From Hyphomicrobiales bacterium (GTDB lineage: Bacteria > Pseudomonadota > Alphaproteobacteria > Rhizobiales > Beijerinckiaceae): DNA of 64,000 nucleotides. This document shows, piece by piece, positions 17,846 through 29,106 of this stretch (position 1 is its first letter; every line of letters begins with the position of its first letter). The stretch is taken from the NCBI GenBank assembly GCA_028869185.1, contig JAGWTA010000004.1, positions 62,001-126,000 of the forward strand, in the 5' to 3' direction. A program made the translations under genes and the position numbers. The notes under the pieces were generated by a model, which worked only from the letters and a program-made list of their open reading frames with translations, was not told the DNA's origin and did no database searches.

Positions 17846-19510
17846 TCAATGCGCAGCCGAAGCCGGTCCGATCGATTCGACATTTTCCGCTGCATCGCGC
17901 AGCCGGCGCTGCAAATCCTCGGCTTCGCGCAGCGTGTTGTTTTCCGCTTCCACAACAGCAAGCGGCGCCTGCCGCGTGGGCGCCTTGGTCTGCGACACGA
18001 AGCCTTGCAACTGGGTGCGATCGCGGCGGGCGATTTGCAGCGCGCCTTCGACATAGGCGCGGTCGGACCGTTCCTTTTCCAGCATTTCCGTGAGCTTGGC
18101 GATGCGGGCGTGAAGATCGGCCGTTTCGGCGGCGCGCTTCTGGTCGGCGGCCGCGTTGGTTTCCTGCAGCGCGCGGATGCGGTCGGCGGCCTGATCGTTG
18201 AGCGCCTGCTTTTCGCGCAGCTTGCCAACGAGTTCGTTGGCGCGCTCGACGATGAGATCGCGCGAACGCTCCGAATCGACGAGCTCCTTGTTCTTTTCCT
18301 CGATCTGGCTGCGCAATTCCTCGACAGCGGCTTCCGCGCGCTGCAGACGGCGCTTCATGTCGCCGTTCTGGGCCTGCTCTTCCTGCATGCGGCGACCTTC
18401 TTCGCGCGCGCTTTGCAGCAATTGCTCGGTCAGGCGCACACGCGACTTCAGCGCGTCCGCCTGCAGGTTAAGCGAGTAAACGTCTTCCTGATGGCTCGTC
18501 TGGCTGACGCGCAGCGCATCGCGCAATCCGTCTGCCTCCGCGATTGTCTGGGCGAGCCGCGTCTCGGCTTCCGAATGTTCGGCGCGCGCCTTTTGCAGAT
18601 CGCCGAGGGCCTCGAGCAATTCCCGCTTTTTCTGCGTCGCTTGCCCGGTCATGTCTTCATGCGCCTTCGAGAGCTTCATGTGCTCTTCGCTCTCGAACAG
18701 CAGGCGTTCGCGCAGGCCACGGCGCTCTTCGCCCAGTTCGGCCGCGACCTTTTCAGCATCATGCAGCTTGTTGGTGAGGCGCGTGACGTCGTCGTTCGTG
18801 TTGTCGAGAGCAGCGCGCGCGGCGGCGAGTTCGAGTTCCATCGTGCGCAGCGCGGCGGTCTTGTCCTTCAGTTCGGAATGGGCGCCGCGCAGATTTTCGT
18901 CGAGCGCGCTGGCCTGCTGTTCGGCGTTGGTGCGCGCCATATTCTGCAGTTCGAGCTGCCCGCTGAGATGGGCGGCGTGCGCTTGCGCTTCCTGCAGGTC
19001 GGCAAGATGCTTCTGCGCCGTCTCGGCCTGATTGCGCAGCAGCTGTTCCTGCTCCATCACCGTCTGGCTTTGCAGGTGATAGGCGCGCGCCATTTTGCCG
19101 AATTCGTGAATCAGCGCTTCCATCTCGTCGAACGAGGAACGGAAGGTCTTGATCGTGTTGACCGTCGTTTCGGAACGGGCGCGCAAGCTCTCGTGGTAGG
19201 AGCCCAGCGAGCGCAGGGCGGCGTTCATTTCCAGCTCGTGCGAAATATAGGGATTGGCGGCTGCCGCGGCGGCGAACGCCGCAGGGGCGGGCTCGGCGGT
19301 CGGCATGGACGAAGTCTGTGGCATTGGCGCGGCCTGGGGCATGGGTGTCGCCTGGGGCATGGGCGCAGCCTGGGGCATGGCGGCCGCAGGCGCGGCGGCG
19401 TGGATTTCTTCGCGCATTTCGTGCGGCGCGTGAACCGGCGTCAGGGCCGGCAAGGGCACGGGGTCGTAGGAAGTCGTCGTTTGCCGATCAGGCTGACGCG
19501 TCTCGGTCAT
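17846..19510 (-). CDS. Long coiled-coil protein with PMPQA repeats; cytoskeletal candidate
   Basis: The start at 19510 follows a ggaggaacgat ribosome site and yields 554 residues. The first about 90 are Pro/Ala/Met-rich and include four tandem copies of a (A/T)PMPQ unit. From about residue 95 to 530 the chain is almost continuous heptad-type coiled coil, rich in Glu, Gln, Ala, Leu and Arg, with few prolines. A short tail with Pro (TKAPTRQAPLAVVEAE) and one more helix follow. There are no membrane segments or enzyme motifs. The layout (disordered head, long rod, short tail) is that of bacterial intermediate-filament-like proteins such as crescentin or FilP, but SMC-like or scaffold roles are equally possible. 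It is divergent from secG and ends at its own terminator. Confidence 0.8.
   Translation of the reverse strand: MTETRQPDRQTTTSYDPVPLPALTPVHAPHEMREEIHAAAPAAAMPQAAPMPQATPMPQAAPMPQTSSMPTAEPAPAAFAAAAAANPYISHELEMNAALRSLGSYHESLRARSETTVNTIKTFRSSFDEMEALIHEFGKMARAYHLQSQTVMEQEQLLRNQAETAQKHLADLQEAQAHAAHLSGQLELQNMARTNAEQQASALDENLRGAHSELKDKTAALRTMELELAAARAALDNTNDDVTRLTNKLHDAEKVAAELGEERRGLRERLLFESEEHMKLSKAHEDMTGQATQKKRELLEALGDLQKARAEHSEAETRLAQTIAEADGLRDALRVSQTSHQEDVYSLNLQADALKSRVRLTEQLLQSAREEGRRMQEEQAQNGDMKRRLQRAEAAVEELRSQIEEKNKELVDSERSRDLIVERANELVGKLREKQALNDQAADRIRALQETNAAADQKRAAETADLHARIAKLTEMLEKERSDRAYVEGALQIARRDRTQLQGFVSQTKAPTRQAPLAVVEAENNTLREAEDLQRRLRDAAENVESIGPASAAH
19315..19386. repeat. 18-bp tandem repeat coding PMPQA units
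   Basis: About four 18-base units are built on cctggggcatggg (plus-strand reading). The last three are near-identical and start at 19333, 19351 and 19369; the first is degenerate. They encode the repeated MPQ(A/T)(A/T)P head of the coiled-coil protein. Copy number could vary by slippage without breaking the frame. Confidence 0.8.
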
Positions 19511-19776
19511 ATCGTTCCTCCGGCCGCGCAAAAAAACTTTCGTTAAAGACATAATTCCGAACCCCCGCATCAACCCACTGCAATGTGGGGCTGTCGCCAA
19601 CTCAAATTCCAGCCGCAAGAATGACAGCATTTAATGAGTCGTAAAAGACCATCCGGGCCAATTTGCTCAAAATGAGACGCTTTTATCGCGGCAAGCGTTG
19701 CAAAAAGCTGGCGCGCGCCCGCTTCATGGGCTAGAAGCGCGCCGAAACGAGCCGCTGCGCCGGAAGCACAAGCACA

Positions 19777-20178
19777 ATGCAAACCGTTCTGATCGTCATT
19801 CATCTTCTCGTCGTCGTCGCCCTGATCGTCGTCGTTCTGCTCCAGCGTTCCGAGGGCGGCGCGCTTGGCATCGGCGGGGGCGGCGTCGGCGGTTTTTTCA
19901 CGGGCCGCGGCCAATCCAACGCGTTGACGCGCGCCACCGCCATTCTGGCGACGATTTTTTTCCTGACTTCGATCGCCTTGACGGTCGCTGCGAGCCTCAA
20001 TCGCAGCGGCAAGTCGATTTTCGAGAATTTCCAGCCTGCCGCGACCGCTCCGGCCAAGCCAGGCGAAGTCCCTGCGGGCGGCCTGCTGAACGAGCTGCAG
20101 AAGCTGCAGGATCAAAAATCCGGCGCGCCCGCGCAGCCGGCCGCGCCCGCGACCCCCGCGCCGCCGCGTTCGCAGTAA
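19777..20178 (+). CDS. secG: Preprotein translocase subunit SecG
   Basis: SecG is the small auxiliary subunit of the SecYEG channel. It has two membrane helices (about residues 3-22 and 52-72) linked by the Gly-rich cytoplasmic loop ALGIGGGGVGGFFTGRG, which is the family signature. The product has 133 residues with a Pro/Ala-rich tail (QPAAPATPAPPRSQ), longer than the E. coli protein (110), as is usual in alphaproteobacteria. The start at 19777 gives MQTVLIVIHLLVVVALI. It lies 140 bases upstream of pyrG in the common secG-pyrG arrangement. Confidence 0.95.
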   Translation: MQTVLIVIHLLVVVALIVVVLLQRSEGGALGIGGGGVGGFFTGRGQSNALTRATAILATIFFLTSIALTVAASLNRSGKSIFENFQPAATAPAKPGEVPAGGLLNELQKLQDQKSGAPAQPAAPATPAPPRSQ

Positions 20179-20306
20179 GGCCGGCAGGGCGTAGCGAAGC
20201 GCGAATGGGGTAAAATCCCTATTCGCCCGTTCGCCATGCGCCCTTCAGCCAAATCTCTTGTGGGACGCGCATTTTTTGCTTCCCAGAATCGCTTGAGACA
20301 GGGTAG

Positions 20307-21947
<1,641 letters not shown>

Positions 21948-22281
21948 AAGGCCATCGTCACAATGCGCCCGCGAGCAATCGCGAGAAATAGGCGCAGGTC
22001 GACAGTCCACGCTGCAAATGCCTCGCGTTGCAAATGTCTCGCGCTGCAAATGTCTAATGACATGGCCGCGCCGATGACGGCCGCACAAAACGCGCGCGCC
22101 GATCGCTTTACGATCGCAATGTCGCAGATTTGCTTCGCGCAACGCAGGAACGACGCTGCCGCGTTCGGCGAAAACATGTGCGTAGCGGCTTTGGCGCGGT
22201 CTGTTTGCATTGCATGGCGGCGCTCGCACGTTAAGGTCTCGTCGCACCGATCATTTTTCGAGACGACAGCCGCCCGGACGC
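21948..22281. other. Non-coding gap after pyrG
   Basis: I see no convincing gene, RNA or terminator in these 334 bases. Open frames here lack a ribosome site and recognisable content. The only structure is a set of three 16-base tandem repeats at 22011-22058. Base composition is somewhat lower in GC than in the neighbouring genes. Confidence 0.6.
22011..22058. repeat. Three tandem 16-bp repeats
   Basis: The units are gctgcaaatgcctcgc, gttgcaaatgtctcgc and gctgcaaatgtctaat, at 22011, 22027 and 22043. They differ at a few positions. No coding frame explains them. They could be protein-binding iterons or a slippage product. Confidence 0.8.
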
Positions 22282-22623
22282 ATGCCCTTCGTCATCGCCT
22301 TCATCGCGGCGCTCGCCGCCTTCATGGGCTGGAAGATCATCCAGCCCGCGTGCCCCGGCGGCGCTGTTGTGGCGACGCAGGCCGAATGCGTCGCCGCCTT
22401 CGACAAGACCTTCTGCGACGCCGCCATGGCGCGCGCCGACAAGCAATCGCGCAATTCCGGCGATTCCTATTCCACCCTGTCCGCCTGTCTCGACCATTGG
22501 CCGGCCTGCCAGCCGCGCGAGGATGTCTCGGCCTATGGCCCCAAGCCCGTCGCCGCCTGCATCGTGCGCTCGCCCAGCGGCGGCATCGCTCGGATCGAGC
22601 TGCAATATTCCAAACGGCCCTGA
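22282..22623 (+). CDS. Small cysteine-rich membrane-anchored or secreted protein
   Basis: The start at 22282 gives MPFVIAFIAALAAFMGWKII, a hydrophobic N-terminus acting as signal anchor or signal peptide. The remaining about 90 residues contain cysteines in QPACPGG, AECVAAF, TFCDAAM, SACLDHWPAC and AACIVRS, so several disulfides in the periplasm are likely. An earlier in-frame start at 22210 would place an Arg-rich stretch before the hydrophobic segment. Spacing of ATQAECVAAFDKTFCDAA is loosely like DUF1190/YgiB proteins, but I cannot confirm that. It lies 136 bases upstream of tatA and might share its transcript. Function unknown. Confidence 0.6.
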   Translation: MPFVIAFIAALAAFMGWKIIQPACPGGAVVATQAECVAAFDKTFCDAAMARADKQSRNSGDSYSTLSACLDHWPACQPREDVSAYGPKPVAACIVRSPSGGIARIELQYSKRP

Positions 22624-22759
22624 ATGGCGCGGACGGCCGCGCCCATATGGCGCGCGCGTGGCCAATCGGCAGCAACGCCTTGTTTTCGCCGCCGCGCGCG
22701 CCTAGTTTGCGGCACAGAGACGGGCGCCAGACGGGTTTGCCGGCGCCTTGGAGGTTTCA

Positions 22760-22984
22760 ATGGGTAGCATGTCCATTTGGCACTGGCTGATCCTCGGCGC
22801 AGTCGTCCTCTTGATGTTCGGCGGCAAAGGCAAGATTTCGGACATCATGGGCGATGTGGCCAAGGGCGTGAAAGCCTTCAAAAAAGGCCTGAACGAGGAC
22901 GAAACGGACGTCGCCGCGACCGACAAGCCCAAGACGCTCGACCATCAGGCGAGCGTCGAGGCGCGCGATCCGCGCAAAGTCTGA
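22760..22984 (+). CDS. tatA: Sec-independent translocase subunit TatA
   Basis: TatA forms the size-adjusting pore of the twin-arginine pathway. The start at 22760 follows ttggaggtttca and gives 74 residues: [20 protein letters not shown], then the [24 protein letters not shown] hinge and amphipathic helix. Here the usual FG is followed by GKGK, where many TatA proteins have xxKLP, a common alphaproteobacterial form. The polar tail ends with DPRKV. It opens the tatABC operon; tatB begins 30 bases after its stop. Confidence 0.95.
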   Translation: MGSMSIWHWLILGAVVLLMFGGKGKISDIMGDVAKGVKAFKKGLNEDETDVAATDKPKTLDHQASVEARDPRKV

Positions 22985-23014
22985 GCGCATCGGCGCGAAC
23001 GCGAAGAAGAATCG

Positions 23015-23461
23015 ATGTTCGATCTCGACGTCGGGAAAATGCTTATCGTCGGTGCGGTCGCGCTCGTCGTGATCCCGCCGAAGGATTTTCCACGCGTCAT
23101 GCGTCAGCTTGGCCAGGCGCTGGGCAAGATGCGCCGCATGGCCAACGAGTTTCAAGGCCAGTTCATGGACGCCATTCGCGAGGCCGATCTCGAAGGCGTG
23201 AAAAAGGAAATGACCGGCCTTGCCGATTCAGCGCGGGTCGATGTCGCTTTCGATCCGGTGCGCGATGTGAAAAACCACATTGAGGGCGCGCTCGAGCCGG
23301 CCAGACATCCAGAGCATGTCGAGGCGCCCCAACAGCTCGAGATGATCGAGCATGAGCCGGTCGCAGCGCACGAGCCGGGCCACCAGGACGTTATCGCCTT
23401 CCCGGCGCCGGCCGCTGAAGGCGCAAAACGCGGAGACGGTCCCAAAGACCACGTCGCATGA
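23015..23461 (+). CDS. tatB: Sec-independent translocase subunit TatB
   Basis: TatB joins TatC to form the receptor for twin-arginine signal peptides. The 148-residue protein has an N-terminal membrane helix (MFDLDVGKMLIVGAVALVVI) ending in the PPKDFP hinge, followed by a long amphipathic helix (MRQLGQALGKMRRMANEFQGQF) and an acidic, disordered tail. These features and the position between tatA and tatC separate it from TatA. The stop overlaps the tatC start in ATGA. Confidence 0.95.
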   Translation: MFDLDVGKMLIVGAVALVVIPPKDFPRVMRQLGQALGKMRRMANEFQGQFMDAIREADLEGVKKEMTGLADSARVDVAFDPVRDVKNHIEGALEPARHPEHVEAPQQLEMIEHEPVAAHEPGHQDVIAFPAPAAEGAKRGDGPKDHVA

Positions 23462-24249
23462 CTCAGGCCGACATCGACGCCACACGCGCTCCCCTGATGG
23501 AGCATCTGATCGAGCTGCGCACGCGCCTCATCCGCTCGCTGCTTGCGTTTCTCGTGCTGTTCGTCGTCTGCTTCTTTTTCGCCAAGGACATCTACAATCT
23601 GCTGGTCGTGCCTTACACGAAGGTCGCCGGCCCGGACGCCAAACTGATCTACACGGCGCCGCAGGAGTTTTTCTTCACGCAGATCAAGGTCGGCGTTTTT
23701 GCCGCCGCTTTCCTGTCGACGCCGGTTGTGTTTTCGCAGATCTACGCATTCGTCGCGCCGGGGCTCTATCACAAGGAACGCAAGGCGTTCCGGCCCTATC
23801 TGTTCGCCACGCCGGTTTTTTTCGCGGCGGGCGCCATGCTCGTCTATTTCTTCGTCATGCCGAACCTGCTGCATTTCTTCATGGGTATGCAGCAGGCCAA
23901 CGAGCCCGGCCGCGCGCAGATCGAACTTTTGCCGCGCGTGTCGGAATATCTCTCGCTCATCATGACGCTGATTTTCGCTTTCGGCCTCGTGTTTCAATTG
24001 CCTGTCATCCTCACGCTGCTCGGCAGCATCGGCGTCGTCGACAGCGATTTCCTGCGCCGCATGCGACGCTACGCCATCGTCGCGGTTTTCGCGCTGGCTG
24101 CGGTTCTGACCCCGCCTGATGTCTTCTCCATGCTGGCGCTGGCGGTGCCGGGCGTGCTGCTCTACGAGGCCTCGATCATCGCGGTCGCCATGATCGAGAA
24201 AAAGCGCAAGCAGGAAGAGGCCGCTGGCGAAACGGGCGAGAGCCGATAG
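23458..24249 (+). CDS. tatC: Sec-independent translocase subunit TatC
   Basis: TatC is the six-helix membrane protein that binds twin-arginine signals. The 263-residue product begins with APLMEHLIELRTRLIRS, the conserved N-terminal segment including the key Glu of HLIEL. Further landmarks are FFTQIKVG, FVAPGLYHKERK and the FGLVFQLPVI helix. A charged Lys/Glu tail ends the protein. It completes tatABC, so export of folded cofactor proteins is supported. serS begins 66 bases later. Confidence 0.97.
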   Translation: MTQADIDATRAPLMEHLIELRTRLIRSLLAFLVLFVVCFFFAKDIYNLLVVPYTKVAGPDAKLIYTAPQEFFFTQIKVGVFAAAFLSTPVVFSQIYAFVAPGLYHKERKAFRPYLFATPVFFAAGAMLVYFFVMPNLLHFFMGMQQANEPGRAQIELLPRVSEYLSLIMTLIFAFGLVFQLPVILTLLGSIGVVDSDFLRRMRRYAIVAVFALAAVLTPPDVFSMLALAVPGVLLYEASIIAVAMIEKKRKQEEAAGETGESR

Positions 24250-25593
<1,344 letters not shown>

Positions 25594-25623
25594 AATAAGC
25601 GCAACGGCGCGGCGCCTCGCGTC

Positions 25624-25677
25624 GTCATTGCGAGCGAAGCAAAGCGATTGCTTCGTCGCTGCGCGCCTCGCAAGGAC
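25624..25677. repeat. REP-like palindromic element between serS and surE
   Basis: Outer arms gtcattgcgag (25624-25634) and ctcgcaaggac (25667-25677) are inverted copies with one mismatch. Inside them cgaagcaa (25635-25642) pairs with ttgcttcg (25648-25655) around a 5-base loop. The gtcattgcgagcgaagc core is a widely dispersed intergenic repeat in bacterial genomes. Only one copy was noticed in this window. It lies upstream of the chosen surE start. Confidence 0.75.
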
Positions 25678-25749
25678 GGGACGATTGACGTTCGCGGCCA
25701 AACCGCGAATCGCATACGAATAAAACTTGAATCTTACGGGGCGTTTGAC

Positions 25750-26514
25750 GTGCGCATTCTCATCACCAATGACGATGGCGTCCACGCGCCGGGGCTGGAA
25801 GTTCTTGAGGCCATCGCCCATGCGTTGTCCGATGACGTGTGGGTCGTCGCGCCGGAGACCGATCAGTCCGGCGTCGCCCATTCGCTGAGCCTGTCCGACC
25901 CTTTGCGGCTGCGGCGGATCGACGAGAAAAAATTCGCCGTCAAGGGCACGCCGACGGATTGCGTGATCATGGGCGTGCGCAACATCCTGAAGGACAAGAA
26001 GCCCGACCTGGTGCTCTCGGGCGTCAACCGCGGGCAGAATGTCGCGGAAGACGTGACCTATTCCGGCACCATCGCGGGCGCCATGGAAGGCGTCATTCTC
26101 GGCGTGCGCTCGATCGCGCTGTCGCAATGCTACGGCTATGTCACGGGGCGCACCTCGCCGCATTGGGCCTGCGCGCGCACGCATGGGCCGGGCCTGATCC
26201 GCAAGCTTGTTGCGTTCGATCTGCCGTCCAACGTGCTGCTCAACGTCAATTTTCCCGATTGTCCGCCGGAGGAGGTGACGGGCGTCGCCGTCGCCGCGCA
26301 GGGCGTGCGTTCCGCCGAATTGCTCGACATCGATGCGCGCCATGACGGGCGCGGCGTGCCTTATTACTGGATCGCCTTTGCGCGGGGCGCCTATACGCCG
26401 GGCCCTGGCACCGACCTTGAAGCGGTCGCCGCCAAAAAAATCTCCGTGACGCCGCTGCGGCTCGACCTGACAGATCGTCCGACCATGACCATGCTGGCGG
26501 AGCAATTGGGATGA
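25750..26514 (+). CDS. surE: 5'-nucleotidase SurE
   Basis: SurE is a metal-dependent phosphatase of nucleoside monophosphates and short polyphosphates, linked to stationary-phase survival. The GTG at 25750 gives [20 protein letters not shown], placing the metal-binding Asp pair (NDDG) where the family has it, and 254 residues, near the 253 of E. coli. The frame continues upstream to 25648, but that part is made of the REP-like element. [25 protein letters not shown] is the second conserved block. The stop overlaps the pcm start (ATGA), so the two genes are coupled. Confidence 0.95.
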   Translation: MRILITNDDGVHAPGLEVLEAIAHALSDDVWVVAPETDQSGVAHSLSLSDPLRLRRIDEKKFAVKGTPTDCVIMGVRNILKDKKPDLVLSGVNRGQNVAEDVTYSGTIAGAMEGVILGVRSIALSQCYGYVTGRTSPHWACARTHGPGLIRKLVAFDLPSNVLLNVNFPDCPPEEVTGVAVAAQGVRSAELLDIDARHDGRGVPYYWIAFARGAYTPGPGTDLEAVAAKKISVTPLRLDLTDRPTMTMLAEQLG

Positions 26515-27161
26515 TCGTGGCGCCGCGTGAGCCGGATGGACTGGAAATCCGCGGCGCGCTGCTCCTTGAATTGCGTCGGTCGGGCGTCAGGGACGTGAAC
26601 GTCCTGCGCGCGATCGAGACCGTGCAGCGTGAGATCTTCACGCCCCATCGCCTGCGCGATCTCGCCCAGCGCAATTGTCCGTTGCCGATCGGATGCGGGC
26701 AGACGATGGAAGCGCCCGAACAACTCGCCCGCATGCTGGAGGCGCTGGCGCCAGAGCCGTCCCACAGGGTGCTCGAAATCGGCGCAGGCTCCGGCTACAG
26801 CGCAGCGGTGCTGTCGCGTCTGGCGCGCGAGATCGTTTCGCTCGAACGTTACGGCTCGCTGGCGACAGAAGCGGCGGCGCGGCTCGATCAGCTCGAAATT
26901 GTCAACGCCGCCGCCCATTGGGGCGACGGTCTTGGCGAGCTTGGGCAATGGGGCAGTTTCGATCGTATCTTCGCGCCTGCTCTCTTTGAGGCGCCGCCGG
27001 CGACGTTGCTGGCGCGGCTCGCCCCGCGCGGGCGTCTTGTCTGCGCGCTCAAGGGCGAGAACGGCGACGAGCGCCTGTGCATTCTGGCGGAGGGCGTTGT
27101 GCAACGGCTCGCCCCCATGCGTCTGCCGCGTCTCGAGCACGGATTGTCCAGGGCCCTGTGA
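26511..27161 (+). CDS. pcm: Protein-L-isoaspartate O-methyltransferase
   Basis: Pcm repairs isoaspartyl residues in aged proteins with SAM. The 216-residue product has the family N-terminal block ([21 protein letters not shown]), the [19 protein letters not shown] segment and the SAM motif [28 protein letters not shown] stands where the family shows a G-R-x-V-x-P-x-G strand, with Ala in place of Pro. The gene overlaps surE by four bases. The surE-pcm-lytM order mirrors surE-pcm-nlpD of enterobacteria, though no rpoS follows here. Confidence 0.93.
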   Translation: MIVAPREPDGLEIRGALLLELRRSGVRDVNVLRAIETVQREIFTPHRLRDLAQRNCPLPIGCGQTMEAPEQLARMLEALAPEPSHRVLEIGAGSGYSAAVLSRLAREIVSLERYGSLATEAAARLDQLEIVNAAAHWGDGLGELGQWGSFDRIFAPALFEAPPATLLARLAPRGRLVCALKGENGDERLCILAEGVVQRLAPMRLPRLEHGLSRAL

Positions 27162-27306
27162 GGCCGGCGTTTCGTCCATAAGCTTAACAAAGACGTAAGA
27201 TTAATTTTCAACGCGCCAATGTGAAAATCCGTTCATCTTAAACGCTCCGTTAACCCGCACGCCCGTAAAACGGATTGTCGAATGCGTTTTGCATGGGTTG
27301 TGTGCG

Positions 27307-28740
27307 ATGAGTGCTTGGTTCCCGCATAATGGCGCCCGCTTGAGTTTGCGTCTTGCGATGGCGACCGCTACGGTCGCTCTTCTGGCCGGTTGCGCCGATT
27401 CAGCGCGCATGGCCGATCCCTTCTCCAATCCTTTCGCGAGCGCCAAGCCCCGCGTTGACCGAACTGCGACCGGTTCGATCAAGCCGCTGCGAACGGCCAG
27501 CCTTTCGCACGAGCGCATCGTCGGGCAGCCGCTGTCCACGCCAGCAAAGCCGTCCTTCTCGCAGGCCGCAGCGCCCGTTGCGCCGCAGCCGTTGCAAAAG
27601 ACGGGCTCGAATTTCGGTCACTGGACCGCAGACGGCGGCACCTCGCTTGTCGCTGCGCAGGGCGAGTCCGCCTCCATGATCGCCGCGCGCTACGGCGTGC
27701 CGACCGACGCGCTGCTGCATGTCAACGGTTTGCAGTCAGCCTCGCAGGTTCAGGCCGGCACGCGCCTGATCGTGCCTGTCTATCGCGCCAACGCCGCCGC
27801 ATCCTCCACTGTGGCGCCGGCGGTTCAGCCTAAAGCCGAGAAGCCGCAGGTCGCTTCGACCAAGGTCCACCCGCTTGTGAAGGCCGAGGAGCAGGACGCC
27901 GCCGAAGCCGCGCGCAAACAGCCCGAACGTCATGCGGAAGCTGCGCCCGAGGCGCGCCCCGTCGCGCGGCCGCATGAAGCCAGGCCCGCCAGAACGGCCG
28001 CTCTCGCGCCGAAGGAAGACGACGAGAGCGAAAAGCCCGTCGCGGCGCCTGCGCCCAGGAAGACGGAGATGAAAAAGGCCGAAGCGAAAAAGCTCGAGCC
28101 GAAGACCGCAAAAGCCGAAAGCCATCGCAAGCAAGAAAAGCTCGCCGCAGCGCCGCAGCAGGAAGAGGAAGAAACGCCCGCCGCCGCGCCCGCGCCGAAA
28201 AAACCCGAAATGAAAAAGGCCGAGATGAAAAAGGCCGAGCCGAAAATCGCGAAGGCCGAGCCGCAGCCCGCGCCAGTCAAGACCGCCAAGGCCGAGCCGA
28301 AAGTGGATACGACGCCGACGGCCAGCCTGCCGAAGCAGGAAGAAAAAGTCTCCGATTCCGCCGCTTCCGGCGCTGGCGATTTCCGCTGGCCTGCGCGCGG
28401 TCGCGTGATCCAGGGCTTCAAGACCGGCGGCAACGACGGCATCAACATTTCGGTGCCCGAAGGCACGCCGGTGAAAGCGGCCGAAAACGGCACCGTGATC
28501 TATTCGGGCTCTGGCTTGAAGGGCTACGGCAATCTCGTGCTGATCCGCCATCCGAACGGTTTTGTGTCGGCCTACGGCAACAACAGCGCGCTGGAAGTGA
28601 AGAACGGCGACAAGGTCACGCGCGGTCAGACGATCGCCAAGGCCGGGCAGACCGGCAACGTCTCCTCGCCGCAAGTGCATTTCGAATTGCGCAAGGGTTC
28701 GACGCCGGTCGATCCCACGGGTTATCTTGCGGGCATCTAG
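27307..28740 (+). CDS. NlpD/DipM-like lipoprotein: LysM plus degenerate LytM (M23) domain
   Basis: ATG 27307 gives a signal peptide ending in a lipobox (VALLAGC), so the 477-residue protein should be lipid-anchored. A LysM domain (about 113-160, MIAARYGVPTDALLHVNGLQ) binds peptidoglycan. A long Ala/Lys/Glu/Pro linker with MKKAE repeats spans the envelope. The C-terminal LytM fold is clear (VPEGTPVKAAENGTVIYSG, GYGNLVLIRHPNG), yet the catalytic positions are changed: NDGINIS in place of HxGxD, YGNNS in place of YxHL, and only the last His of PQVHFELR is kept. It is therefore probably an activator of amidases, like NlpD, EnvC or DipM, rather than an enzyme. Position after surE-pcm supports the NlpD comparison. 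Confidence 0.9.
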   Translation: MSAWFPHNGARLSLRLAMATATVALLAGCADSARMADPFSNPFASAKPRVDRTATGSIKPLRTASLSHERIVGQPLSTPAKPSFSQAAAPVAPQPLQKTGSNFGHWTADGGTSLVAAQGESASMIAARYGVPTDALLHVNGLQSASQVQAGTRLIVPVYRANAAASSTVAPAVQPKAEKPQVASTKVHPLVKAEEQDAAEAARKQPERHAEAAPEARPVARPHEARPARTAALAPKEDDESEKPVAAPAPRKTEMKKAEAKKLEPKTAKAESHRKQEKLAAAPQQEEEETPAAAPAPKKPEMKKAEMKKAEPKIAKAEPQPAPVKTAKAEPKVDTTPTASLPKQEEKVSDSAASGAGDFRWPARGRVIQGFKTGGNDGINISVPEGTPVKAAENGTVIYSGSGLKGYGNLVLIRHPNGFVSAYGNNSALEVKNGDKVTRGQTIAKAGQTGNVSSPQVHFELRKGSTPVDPTGYLAGI

Positions 28741-29106
28741 CGCGCGACAGGCATTCTCCGACCGCGAGACACGGAGCGGAGACGACAGGCGGCGGGTCCC
28801 AGGAAAGGCCTGCCGCCTTTTCCTTTTGGCGCGTGCGGCGGCGGACGCTCGGCGCGCGAACTAACACAATAGTTTATGCCGCCATGAACCATTTGGCGTC
28901 TCGTCGCGGCCGCGCGCGCGCCCTAGCGTAAGGCGGCTCCGCCTTCCGATGAGGCTTGTCCTCAGGATCTCCAGCCGCCTCCGCGCGCAACGGAAGCGGT
29001 GACGGGAGCTGGAGCGCGCGCCTTCCGCAGGGGGCAGGAAGGCGCGCCATCGCGAGCGGCGTTTCCCGCATTGCCCGCACGGCTTGTCGCCTCTACATCG
29101 TGAGAC
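28741..29106. other. Non-coding gap with terminator and stem-loop
   Basis: These 366 bases separate the LytM gene from the NDUFAF6-like gene. They hold a good Rho-independent terminator at 28787-28826 and a perfect 11-bp inverted repeat at 29016-29047 (arms gcgcgccttcc and ggaaggcgcgc, 10-base loop) without a T run. No convincing open frame or RNA gene was found in the rest. Confidence 0.6.
28787..28826 (+). terminator. Rho-independent terminator after the LytM gene
   Basis: The arm aggcggcggg pairs with cctgccgcct over 10 positions with one mismatch, and the right arm runs into ttttccttttgg. It lies about 47 bases after the stop of the LysM-LytM gene, a good position to end the surE-pcm-lytM transcript. 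Confidence 0.75.
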
